Part shown: positions 1 through 8,400 of the stretch, piece after piece
Numbering within the stretch: position 1 is the stretch's first letter
Layout: every line of letters begins with the position of its first letter
Assembly (NCBI GenBank): GCA_041651295.1
Contig: JBAZJN010000024.1
Location: forward strand, 1-15,054
From: JBAZJN01 sp041651295
GTDB taxonomy: Bacteria; Patescibacteriota; UBA1384; XYA2-FULL-43-10; CAINNR01
Reading direction: 5' to 3'
Length of the DNA stretch: 15,054 nt
Notes under the pieces: model-generated
What the model was told of the DNA's origin: nothing
Database searches by the model: none
The model's input: only the letters and a program-made list of their open reading frames with translations
Made by a program: the position numbers and the translations under genes

Positions 1-2
1 TT

Positions 3-146
3 GAACAAATTGTAAAATACAATGGCTATAATTTCCGGGTCACCGGATTCCGCACACCTGATATAGTTTACATCAAGCCGGTCGGAATAGCAAAGAAGGT
101 TTATCGGGGCGAAATAGCGGTAAAGATTAGCGAGATTGAAAAATAA
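3..146 (+). CDS. 3' end of an unrecognised gene (partial, cut by window start)
   Basis: An open frame runs in from the window edge and ends at a TAA (144-146), giving the last 47 residues of a protein, which ends in KISEIEK. The fragment alternates hydrophobic and charged residues (for example DIVYIKPVGIAKKVY), which suggests beta strands, and has no membrane segment or cysteine. I do not recognise it. It lies on the same strand as the next three small genes, about 80 bases upstream of the first, and a promoter-like sequence sits in between, so it may belong to a separate transcript. The frame could be fortuitous given its shortness, but the next two downstream genes share its strand and it is open to the edge. 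Confidence 0.5.
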   Translation, partial: EQIVKYNGYNFRVTGFRTPDIVYIKPVGIAKKVYRGEIAVKISEIEK

Positions 147-164
147 TTTTGCTTTTTAGAATAA

Positions 165-192
165 TTGATATAAGTTAAACCGTACATAATAT
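165..192 (+). promoter_or_regulatory. Possible sigma70-type promoter ahead of the small + strand genes
   Basis: In the gap 147-226 there is TTGATA at 165-170 and TAATAT at 187-192, separated by 16 bases in a very AT-rich stretch. The -35 box matches the consensus at 4 of 6 positions and the -10 box at 4 of 6, including the important first, second and last bases. It lies about 35 bases upstream of the ATG at 227. AT-rich DNA produces such matches by chance, so this is a candidate only. The rest of the gap holds the ribosome binding site of the next gene. Confidence 0.35.
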
Positions 193-226
193 AAAAAGCA
201 TATTACAACAAAAGAAAGGACAAAAT

Positions 227-592
227 ATGACAAAAGAACAATTAAACCCGGTTGTTGAGTTAATAGCGATTGATGAACAATTCAAAAAATTTGGTGTTAT
301 TAACAAAGAAAAACAGCAGTGGATTATCCAACTGCTAAAACATTATCTTGGTGACGATCCGCTTTTCTTTCCTGTGATTATCTGTGGCTTAAAGTCTATT
401 GGTAAGGATAGCGAAAAAGCGCAACCAGCGTGGCGTGGACTTCCGGTAAGCGTTGACGCAAGGGATATTCCAGGCATACTCTCCGCCATTTCAAACTCTA
501 TTTCTTTTTATAATGGGAAAAACGAGGGGCTGAAAATTGCTAATGAAATGACAAAGATAAATACAAAAAAGAATAAAAAGAAAGAAACTTGA
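227..592 (+). CDS. Hypothetical protein, 121 residues, soluble, Lys-rich tail
   Basis: I do not recognise this protein. The ATG at 227 is preceded by AAGGA (216-220) with a 6-base gap, a good ribosome binding site, so the start is well supported. The N-terminal half is amphipathic helix with many charged residues. The middle (about residues 44-60) has a hydrophobic strand-like stretch, LFFPVIICGLKSIG, too interrupted to be a clear membrane span. Residues 62-90 hold a segment rich in Pro, Gly and Ser. The C-terminus ends in a strongly basic tail (TKINTKKNKKKET), which could touch nucleic acid or be a disordered end. It opens a three-gene + strand cassette: the next ATG follows its TGA directly. 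Function unknown. Its small size, its strand opposite to the late genes and its own promoter-like sequence fit an accessory phage gene. Confidence 0.75.
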   Translation: MTKEQLNPVVELIAIDEQFKKFGVINKEKQQWIIQLLKHYLGDDPLFFPVIICGLKSIGKDSEKAQPAWRGLPVSVDARDIPGILSAISNSISFYNGKNEGLKIANEMTKINTKKNKKKET

Positions 593-748
593 ATGAAAAA
601 AGATAGGTTCATAACCGAAATGCCGATTAAGATGGTACATCCAGAAACACATCTTGGCTGGAAAAAACCGAGCCAAAACTGGCAAGGTTTAATGTTGCTT
701 GCGAGTCTACTAATGCTATTGGCAATATTTATACAATTAATTAAGTGA
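593..748 (+). CDS. Small single-span membrane protein, 51 residues
   Basis: This short frame begins at the ATG that directly abuts the TGA of the previous gene (590-592) and ends at TGA 746-748. The N-terminal 30 residues are polar and basic (MKKDRFITEMPIK, then LGWKKPSQNW). Residues 33-50 are an uninterrupted hydrophobic segment, LMLLASLLMLLAIFIQLI, ending in a single Lys at the stop. The shape is a C-tail-anchored or single-pass membrane protein, with the positive residues predicting an N-in orientation. Upstream there is only weak purine-rich sequence (AAAGAAA), so translation probably depends on coupling to the previous gene. The stop overlaps the ribosome binding site of the next gene. 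Possible roles, by shape only, are a small holin-like or membrane-targeting accessory protein; no family is recognised. Confidence 0.65.
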   Translation: MKKDRFITEMPIKMVHPETHLGWKKPSQNWQGLMLLASLLMLLAIFIQLIK

Positions 749-757
749 GGGGTTAAT

Positions 758-1012
758 ATGAAGATAGATGTTCAAAAAGAAATCAATGACTATCAAAAAA
801 AAATTGAGAAGCAAATCGAAAAACATAATGCTTGGATAAAAGACCAAATCGAAAAACATAATGCTTGGATAAAAGACCAAATTGAAAAACATAATCATGT
901 GAACGCTCCTCGACGCAAGCATCGAGGCATCCGGCTAAACTTAAATGAATATTCGTGCGATTCTATTTCTTGCAAGGGATGTGGGTGGCTAATCGGGCTA
1001 AATATCCGATAA
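758..1012 (+). CDS. Small helical protein with 11-residue tandem repeats and an odd C-terminus
   Basis: The ATG at 758 has a strong ribosome binding site, GAGGGG (747-752), which overlaps the previous gene's stop. The first 47 residues form one charged helix made of a repeated 11-residue unit, QIEKHNAWIKD, present twice perfectly and a third time as QIEKHN, with a degenerate start before it (KKIEKQ). An 11-residue period is typical of right-handed or hendecad coiled coils, so self-association is plausible. From about residue 48 the character changes abruptly: a basic stretch (APRRKHRGIRLN) and then a Cys-containing end (SCDSISCKGCGWLIG). This C-terminal part is encoded by sequence containing a palindrome (908-927) and looks like non-coding repeat DNA read through in frame, so the original protein may have been shorter or had a different end. 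It is the last gene of the + strand cassette and meets the convergent gene 27 bases on. Function unknown. Confidence 0.6.
   Translation: MKIDVQKEINDYQKKIEKQIEKHNAWIKDQIEKHNAWIKDQIEKHNHVNAPRRKHRGIRLNLNEYSCDSISCKGCGWLIGLNIR
812..895 (+). repeat. 33-bp tandem repeat, two full copies plus a partial third
   Basis: Units lie at 812-844 and 845-877, identical in all 33 bases, followed by 878-895, which matches the first 18 bases with one C-to-T change (silent, Ile to Ile). Each unit begins CAAATCGAAAAACATAATGC and encodes the 11-residue QIEKHNAWIKD. Because 33 is a multiple of three, loss or gain of a unit keeps the frame and changes the helix length by 11 residues. The near-perfect identity implies recent duplication or ongoing slippage. 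Confidence 0.95.
908..927. repeat. Palindromic element (6-bp hairpin stem, 8-base loop)
   Basis: CCTCGA at 908-913 is exactly complementary to TCGAGG at 922-927, with CGCAAGCA between. Inside the loop a further G-C pair can form. The sequence is more GC-rich than its surroundings and lies inside the end of the preceding gene. A second, weaker inverted repeat, ATCGG/CCGAT, lies at 992-996 and 1006-1010 around the stop codon. Together they resemble an interspersed palindromic repeat of the REP kind, or a weak bidirectional stop signal between convergent genes; there is no T-run, so a standard intrinsic terminator is not supported. Confidence 0.45.
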
Positions 1013-1039
1013 CCGGCATTCAGCAACTCAGACTGAAAT

Positions 1040-1276
1040 TCACTGATCTTCATTTTGAACGCCCTTAAAAAGATTAATTCTTGTTTTCATTGAGGTCATA
1101 GATATTTTTCGCCAGCCGTCAACCTTATTCCACAATTTTGTCATTTGGGAAGAAGATATTTCCTTTTTCAAGGCGGCGGCAATAAATTGTTTTTGGCCTT
1201 CAGTTAAAAATAGCCGTTTTGGCGTTTTTGGGCGTTCATAGTTATTGACCTCATTCATTAAATCTTCAAAATTCAT
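1040..1276 (-). CDS. Hypothetical 78-residue protein, possible helix-turn-helix
   Basis: The frame is open further upstream, but the best start is the ATG at 1276-1274: GAGG (1286-1283) sits 6 bases ahead of it and overlaps the TGA stop of the metallophosphoesterase, a layout that favours re-initiation by the same ribosomes. The longer version starting at 1339 would overlap that gene by 55 bases with no support. The protein is basic and mostly helical. Residues 26-70 read as helix (EGQKQFIAAALKKE), short turn (ISSS), helix (QMTKLWNKV), then a second basic segment (ISMTSMKTRINLF), an arrangement compatible with a small DNA-binding fold. This is an inference from pattern only; I know no exact family. 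It is the last minus-strand gene and converges with the + strand cassette, so it could be a regulator or a small accessory protein. Confidence 0.65.
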   Translation of the reverse strand: MNFEDLMNEVNNYERPKTPKRLFLTEGQKQFIAAALKKEISSSQMTKLWNKVDGWRKISMTSMKTRINLFKGVQNEDQ

Positions 1277-1284
1277 ATCTAACC

Positions 1285-2118
1285 TCAAAATTTTAACGTT
1301 TGCGCTACTTGCGATTGTGCGAACAGTATCTCTTTCCAAAATTCCACCTTGCCATTAGTTATATTCCAACCAACCAATCCGAAGTCAACTGTACCGGAAC
1401 ACATTCGCGCCCCATAACGCGATCCCATGCCTTGTAATGCAGGTAGCGTTACAGCCCAGACTTCTTTAGCACCAATCTGTTTATAGCCACCTTCGGAGCG
1501 GTGAACGTGACCGCGAACAATCCAATCCGCTCTCGGTTGCAACTTTGCCTCTGCCCAAATCATATTCCATATCTGATCGCGGTCAACGGCGGTTTTCCGA
1601 CCATACGGTACGGTACTATTGCCGACGTAGTGCTTAAAGTCAAAAACCACCCCATCACGTTCTACCCATTCGTGATCGCCGACTTTAGCGTTTAATTGCC
1701 GGGCGATAATGTCCTCCCATGATTCCTCCTCGCCCACATGAAAAGGCGTTCCGCGCACAATGATAATATTCTTTGCATCCCATAGACTGATACATTCAAG
1801 CGCCATTTCAATTTGCTCGTTGCGATCAATCGAAATTAATTCAACGCCACCAGAGCGACCTTCCCGTCCAGTGATGCAATCTCCGTCAACAACAAGCAAA
1901 TCCGGCTTAGTGTGTTTTTTGGCTTTTTCCTCATACCACGAATAACATTCGTGTTCTATTTTAAAGAACTTTTCCCAAATATGATTCTTGTCATAATGAT
2001 AACCATTTCCCAGACTTGACTTACCTAATCGTTGATAAGTAGGGGGGGTCAATCCAGCGCGGTGTCCGCAATGCGGATCGGAAATACATACCATATTGAA
2101 TGATTTTTGTTCATCCAT
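1285..2118 (-). CDS. Calcineurin-like metallophosphoesterase
   Basis: A 277-residue protein of the binuclear metal phosphoesterase fold. The family motifs appear in order: D14-x-H16 in SDPHCGH, G79-D80 in VDGD, G123-T-P-F-H127 in the place of the usual GNH, H163 in FKHYVG as a possible metal ligand, and G203-H-V-H206 near the end of the catalytic domain. These residues bind two metal ions and cleave a phosphoester; the substrate cannot be read from sequence. Phage members of the fold include nucleases, cyclic-nucleotide phosphodiesterases and protein phosphatases. The length is normal for a single-domain enzyme. The ATG at 2118 is supported by GGAG seven to ten bases upstream and overlaps the end of the Cys-rich gene by 8 bases. 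No signal peptide, so it is cytoplasmic or packaged. The replacement of Asn by Thr-Pro in the third motif is unusual and may mark a phage subfamily. Confidence 0.9.
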   Translation of the reverse strand: MDEQKSFNMVCISDPHCGHRAGLTPPTYQRLGKSSLGNGYHYDKNHIWEKFFKIEHECYSWYEEKAKKHTKPDLLVVDGDCITGREGRSGGVELISIDRNEQIEMALECISLWDAKNIIIVRGTPFHVGEEESWEDIIARQLNAKVGDHEWVERDGVVFDFKHYVGNSTVPYGRKTAVDRDQIWNMIWAEAKLQPRADWIVRGHVHRSEGGYKQIGAKEVWAVTLPALQGMGSRYGARMCSGTVDFGLVGWNITNGKVEFWKEILFAQSQVAQTLKF

Positions 2119-2416
2119 TTTTGCTCCAATAGATTATTAGTTTTTTATTTCTAATTCTTATCACTTTTAACACAAAATTCGCCAGTCCGATGGCGTGTTC
2201 ACGCGCCGATATGCCCCAGCCAGCCATACGCGGACGCTTATCGCCTTTGTCTGGTTCTAATATTACCGGCTTAACGGGCATAAACATATAGCATGAATGA
2301 ACGCCTATATTAACATCACCACATTCAAGGCGCGGGCAATGCTGTCCTTTACTGCTTAAATATTCTGCCTGATGTTCACAACGGAAACAAAGCGGAATTA
2401 TTTCTTTATTTACCAT
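2111..2416 (-). CDS. Cys-rich small phage protein, possible zinc binder
   Basis: A 101-residue protein with five cysteines in the N-terminal half: C10, C13, C27, C32 and C42, interspersed with H15, H26 and H40. The spacing (CxxC, 13 residues, C, 4 residues, C, 9 residues, C) suggests a zinc-binding knuckle rather than secreted disulphides, since there is no signal peptide. The second half has a Pro-rich strand (MPVKPVILEPDKGDKRP), a short motif MAGWGISAREHA and a hydrophobic-basic helix at the end (NFVLKVIRIRNKKLIIYW). The Cys block followed by a KPV and a SAREHA motif reminds me of small uncharacterised phage proteins, but I can attach no function. The ATG at 2416 has no clear ribosome binding site; a TATAAT box lies upstream. 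Its last 8 bases overlap the phosphoesterase start, so the two are almost certainly co-translated. Confidence 0.75.
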   Translation of the reverse strand: MVNKEIIPLCFRCEHQAEYLSSKGQHCPRLECGDVNIGVHSCYMFMPVKPVILEPDKGDKRPRMAGWGISAREHAIGLANFVLKVIRIRNKKLIIYWSKNG

Positions 2417-2439
2417 AAATAAATTTAACTGCGAATGTT

Positions 2440-2468
2440 ATTATAAACAAATTTTTATCTACTACCAC
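2440..2468 (-). promoter_or_regulatory. Possible promoter with perfect -10 box upstream of the Cys-rich gene
   Basis: On the minus strand a perfect TATAAT lies at 2445-2440, in the 38-base gap between the giant gene and the Cys-rich gene and about 24 bases before its ATG. The hexamer 17 bases further upstream, GTGGTA (2468-2463), is a poor -35 box. The match could let the three terminal genes be transcribed separately from the long structural operon, but chance matches are common in such AT-rich DNA. Confidence 0.35.
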
Positions 2469-5400
2469 GAAGCCGCTGGTCACGATTTATGTTGTCCAAT
2501 ATATCTCTGTACCATTTTTCACCAGCGAATGGTACGCGCTTAACTGTATATTTTACACCTTGTTTAATTATTGGTTCGAGCGGTACTGGCTTCTTCTCTA
2601 TTATATTACTGGCGGTCTGTACCGTTGCCACAGCATTATCAACACTAACACTTGCAAGGGGGCCGAAAGCAAAACCAATAACTGGCGAATACCATCCGGC
2701 ATACTTAACCATAAAGATTAAATCTCCTAAAAATCCAAGATGCCCACTTGAAGCAAAATCTTCTACGAGATTTAAAGCAAATTTGGCGGCGGTTTGTCTT
2801 TCACCTTCATCGTCTTTCGGGAAAATAAATTGCGTTAATTGATCGGTTGTATAGCCCATAGCGATTCCCCACGCCACCCATCTCATAAATGGAAGTGGAT
2901 TGCCCTTTGCCATTTCTTTAAGTGTAAAATCTTTAGCAAAACGCAACGATTTATGACCAAACGGCTTAAATCTGGTTGCCATTTGACCGATGGCTTTTGA
3001 TTCCCAGTAATAAGGCTTATCAAGAGCAGATGTCGGCTGGGTCATGCCAATCGCATTTAAACCAATTCTTATTTTTTGTTCTCTTGTAAGCCCACCAGCA
3101 TTTTTAACACCATCAATATCAAGCCCCCGCGATAGTTCGGTAAACCGTCTTTTTAAATAATCCTGAAATTTATTTGACTTCTGTGGATTATAGTGATTAA
3201 CGGTATGCTCGCACCAGTGAATTGCTGACATTGCCGTTGATTTTCTAACAAGTTTTTCTGACTTTTGGAACAAAATCATTTTTGTATATACCTCGGCAAC
3301 CTTGCCGGTAATTCCAGCTTCTTCCAACGATTTCATAAATATATCTTTAGAGCCGATAATATCACGCGCAAGCTGACGTTCTTCTTTACTAACCATTGAT
3401 TTCAGAAAATATTCAATAACATTCTTTTCATTAGTAAGTGATATTGTCTTGTTTAAATCGCCAATATTTTTAATAGATGTTTTACCTGACAATAAAAGCG
3501 TTGTTAGGTCGGTTGCCATTTTTACAGCCATTTGTTCATTATGACTAAATGATTTCAAGTGTAATACCGTCGCAATCATATCACGCGCAAGTTCAGCGTC
3601 ATATCCATCAGATTCCACGCGCTTTAACAGGTCGTCTATTTTCTTATATTTATATTCGCCCTCCGCCTTGCCAAATAGTTTGGCATATTCTATAGCCTCC
3701 CATGAACTATATAAATATTTATGTAACACATTATAGACATTATTCTCATAAAAAATTTCAGGCAATACTCTTTCCCTGTGTAATTCAATCGGATAATCAT
3801 GCTTCCATCTTCCGGATTCTATAAAAACACCATATAGCGAATTAGAACCATGTTTTTTATAATTATTAAAATATTTAATGAGATAATCTTTTGCCTGTGC
3901 GTTTGTTACATTTGTATTGGTTCGGATTCTTAAATTCTTGGCAACAAAATCAACAACCTTTTCCCCATATTCAGAATTTAGGTCAATGTTTACGGTCGCG
4001 GGTTTTAATACTACGGGGAAATGATTTTTAATATATTTAACATCTGGGTTTATAATTTTACCAGCATTAAACATTTCATTATCTGCCGCCCTATACCAAT
4101 CAACAAAATCCTGTGCCGCTTGCGAATGTTTTATTGCATCTGGGTTTTCAATTATCTGTTTTAATGCGTTGCGCTCTTTTATCGGTATCTTGGAATATAA
4201 TTGCTCTAATCGCGAGGTTAGCGGATTAACACGCCCATTTATTTGTAACTCAGCCGCTCTTTTAAGCGTAACAAATTCTTTAGTAGCCTTGCCAAATTTA
4301 GTATTCAGGGAGTGTTCCATTGATTCTACAATACCAGATTTAAGGTCGGCAAATGATTTCAAGTTTTGTTTGGTTTTTCGGGATATGCGAGCAAGAACAG
4401 GCTCGGCCTCCCATTCTTGGTCGGTAAGACTTTCACTGACAGATTTTCTCTGAACCTCCTTACCAATAGTTTTTGGTATTGGTTTTAATTTATTAATATA
4501 ATCATTCAATTGATAATTATTCGCATCTTTTAAAGACTCAACCCCAATATCTTTTTTTATATCAGTATAATTAATACCGCGCTTGGCCGCATCCCTTTCA
4601 AGTATATGAGCATAAGCCAGCATAGTTTTTCTGTCTTTTGGCGATTCTTTAACACCAAGAATTTCAGTGCGTTTTTCTGACATTGATTTAGATAAAGCAT
4701 TGATTTTATCGCTAATACCTTGCGCATCATTATCCAAACTATTCCACTTATCAGTGCTACGTTGATATTTATCACGCTTTGCGGTAATGGCTTTCTGCTG
4801 CCCCTCCAACGTAGCAATTATCTGCTTATTCGTAGATATTTCTTTCTCAATAGCTTTTGATAGTTTCCTCGCACCAGGGAATAATTGTATGTTATATTCA
4901 CCAGCCTCAAGATTGAATTTCTTATTGAGATAATCAATACGGTCTAAAGCCGCCTTCCGCGCTTTTGTATATTCCGCCTTCTTCGATTCCGGCAAACCGG
5001 CTTTGGTTTGCGCGTCGTTATTACTAATATAATCTTGTAGCGTCTTAATTTCTTCAACCGCACGGCGCTGGTCTGGTGAAAGCTTTTGCGTAGTCTGCTT
5101 TGGCATTTCAGGAATTTTAAGATTAAGTTCTTTCAAAGTTTCGGCGGATACCGTACTGCCTTGTCGCGGATGACCTTCTTTGGTTATATTGAATAACGGG
5201 AATTTACTGCCATCTGGTCGCTCTTGCATACCTATATATTTTGCGTCAGGAATTGTGGAAACTGACAATTTTTCGGCGGGCTTGGCGGTATTTATTCCAG
5301 CCCGTACTTCTTCTCCAGTTGTTCGGCTTGGCTTCGGATTTTCTGGTCGGGGCTTTTCTTGAGCTTGGATAGATTCAATCTTGCTCTCAAAATCCGCAAT

Positions 5401-8400
5401 TTCAGACTCTTTTCTTCCACTGAAAACGCTTTCCGTCCGTCTAACTTGTTCATCGGTTAATCCCTCATTTTTTAATTCTGTTTTGGTTAGTTTGATTGCG
5501 GAATCAAAAAGATTGGTCTGCTTTCGTGATTCGGCCTTAACATTCGATTCGCCTAACCGTAATCGTTCAAGATTTCGTTCCAACGCAACAACATCGGCAG
5601 TCGCCTGTCTGTGAATTTCATTTTTTGAAATTTCGTCTGGATTTAAACCCTGCTCGCTTAATCTGGTTGCAATATCGGCTCTATGTTTATTTGCTTGTTT
5701 TAATTCTTTGTCTATATTTGAAATTTCTTCTGCATATTGAAGCTCGCCTTCGGATTTAACAGATAGATTTTTAATATTTAATGGCTTGTCTTGCTCAAAT
5801 CCAATCCGGTTGACAACAGCATCAACACGGTCAAGGAATTGATTAACCGTATTAAACCTAATCGCCATACCAACATTATCTTGATCCCCGAATAACCACT
5901 TAAATATCTCCGTTTCATGTAAATTGGTGAGTTCTGGATATTTATCTCTTGCCCGTCCTATCCAATCGGCGATTTTTTCTGCCCTACCAACTTCATTTTT
6001 ATCAGCCGAATTTTTAAGAGATTCAATTAATCGGATAGAATCGCCTCTCGGATCAAGATGACTTAAACGTACAATATATGGAGCGGCACGACGACCCTCT
6101 AAATTAACGGCTTTTGCAAGAATATCCTTTTTACTCATGCCCCCTTCGCGGTCACTCCGGTAGATTTTAGCGCGCTCATAATCCATTTCTCGCGTTTGTC
6201 CAACATTACTTTGTTCTTTGGCGAATCGTTGCGCTTCTTCAAAAGTCCCGCCTTTTGCAATATATGATGGAATTGTCTCAAATTCCGTGTACCCCTCTTT
6301 AACCGCCTGCTCAAATGCGGCTTTCCTGCTATGCCCTTCCAGCAGGTCACGAGTACCAGTCTTTGGATTATCCCACAAAACAATAGGTTTAAATCGCTTC
6401 CAGTCAAATTCTCCCTTTCGGATGTCGTTAAGAATAGAATCATAAGTCTCTTGGGAATACGCTTCTCCACGATTCTGATATGACTTAACGTCTATATTTA
6501 TTTCAGAAAGTGGCGTTTCAACGATTTTATAACGATTAGCAAAAGATTCAGATACCTGCGCCTTTTCCAACGCAGACTTAACCGCTTCGGCGGGCTTTTC
6601 CTGTTTGGTTGGCATCTCCGCCTTAGTTTCAGGCGTTTGTTGCGCTACGGGCATTACCTGTGGTTCTGCAATAGGTTTTGCACCCTGTTCGGGTATAGTT
6701 TGTTCCGCCTCTTGCGGTTTTATACCCGCAACCGTACTTTCTTCGGTAGGTTTCGCAGTTTCAAGCGCAATTTCAAGTTGTTTACTGATATTATCAAGTT
6801 CGCCTTCAAGGCGCGCCCTTGTCTCTGGTTTCTTTACGCGCTTTAGAATCGACTCGGTCTTAGAATATTGTTTCTCTAATTCCTGTACCTTATCAGACTT
6901 GATTTTATTTGAAATATCGGTTGGTAATATAAGTCCGCCTTCTTCCGGCACGCTCTTTGTCTCAACCTTTCCAGCCTCTACTTTTGGTTTACCATAAACA
7001 TAACTATTTATCTGGTCGGTTAGCGGGTCTAATTGTGATTCAAGCGAATGAATCTTATTGGGATTCTCTTCTGATTTTAATTGTCTATACAAATCAGTTT
7101 GTTTCTGATATAATGACTGTAATTCTGTCGGTACGGTTTTTAATATTGGAATATCGCCTTCGTTTACAATTACACCGCTACTTTTTTCCAATACATTATC
7201 AACTTGTTCTCTGATATTGTTAAGTTCTGTTTGTAATTTTTCTTTAGTTGCTGGATTGTCAACCTTGTCTTTTAGCGATTTAACTTCCGCATATTGAGAT
7301 ACAAGTTTTGCCGCGCCAGGAACACCGAGTACGACCAATTCTACTGGTATATTACTCCAATCTTGACTTATTCCTGCACTAAGTCTGTCGATTATATTTG
7401 AATCCTTACCAAGTCCGAAATCGTTTGTGTTTGCAATCGCATGTAATATAGTAGCAACCCGCTCCTCACCTAATTCACCAATTATATTTGAATATCCACC
7501 TTTTGTTAATAATTCGCTGGCAAATCCGGGTTGCGAACCTCTTGGATGAACCTTGCGGATTGCATTTATAAACTTAGAACCAAATGGTAATTTTGTTAAA
7601 CCCTTTCCAAGAATTTTTGTTATTGTCCCACCAGTTTCTTCTGATGCAACTTCTATAAAGGTTTCACCCCATCCTTTGGCAAGTGCGGTCGCCCAACCTT
7701 CGTCTGGATTTTCAATGCTACGTCTTAAAGAAGATTCAATTACCCTGTGTGGCATACCAAGCGTTGTTCTTGCCGCAGAACCAGCGACAGAAGATAGGGT
7801 TTTATTTATAATCTGTGATTTTAATCGGTTTTCAAGAAAATTATACGTCCCTTTTTCAACAATATTTTTTAGTCCACCAGTAACCATAAATTCAATCATC
7901 CACGCCGGCAATACCGATAAACCCGCACCTATTTTACCGCCAGTTGAAGACCCGCGCCTTTCGCGTTCTGCGACTTTATTGAAATAATCATTAATTAGTT
8001 TAATATCGCTTTCTGGTGTTGCGCCAGCGCCCATAACCGGCGCAATTCCTCCCATTGTCGTCATTGAATAAGCAGGAACTTTTTCATACATTCTATAACC
8101 ATAATCATCGCCGCGTTCAAGCAAATCTAATCTGATTGTTGCATTTTGCAGGTCGATTAATTTTAATATTCCCGCCGGACTAAAGGGTATTTTTTCAAGT
8201 ATATCTTGCGATGCCCCCTCCCAAAATCCCATTTTATTTTCATTTTCATCTCGTATGCGCGATTGTTTTGCAACTGTTTTTGTGGAATCTGGTAATGCCT
8301 CAGCATTAACAACCCGTTTGAGATTTTCGGCAAGCGTACTAACATCTTTTACCTTTAGCGTAACATCATCGCCATAATCCTTTGGCATACCACGCTCAGA

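Noticed and set aside
183..190. TACATAAT shared by the gap at 183-190 and the minus strand of the gap at 14703-14740, as a phage-specific promoter motif
   Set aside because: An 8-base AT-rich match in two places is expected by chance in a 15-kb AT-rich window, and the partner -35 boxes do not agree.
812..895. A CRISPR array
   Set aside because: Units are directly adjacent without spacers and are in frame within a gene, so they are a coding tandem repeat.
896..1040. A diversity-generating retroelement template or variable repeat
   Set aside because: No reverse transcriptase is in the window and no second, adenine-variable copy of this sequence was found.
1013..1042. An intrinsic terminator between the convergent genes
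   Set aside because: Only a weak TTCAG/CTGAA stem (1019-1023, 1033-1037) with no T-run on either strand is present.
1040..1339. A longer version of the 78-residue gene starting at 1339
   Set aside because: It would overlap the phosphoesterase end by 55 bases and has no ribosome binding site, whereas the ATG at 1276 has GAGG at a good distance.
2042..2048. The C7 tract (coding strand) in the phosphoesterase as a slippage switch
   Set aside because: Seven bases is a modest run and it falls in a normally coded Thr-Pro-Pro; without read data there is no reason to call it a switch.
4557..4817. A second minus-strand frame of 86 residues inside the giant gene
   Set aside because: It is an alternate frame of a continuous, well-patterned protein, with no sign of a frameshift in the main frame.
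6605..6997. Long + strand frames opposite the giant gene (also at 7553-7987, 4169-4453 and 2489-2842)
   Set aside because: They are antisense to a clear coding frame, their translations are low-complexity or patternless (Cys/Ser-rich, no domains), and no ribosome binding site was noted; they are shadows of the real gene.
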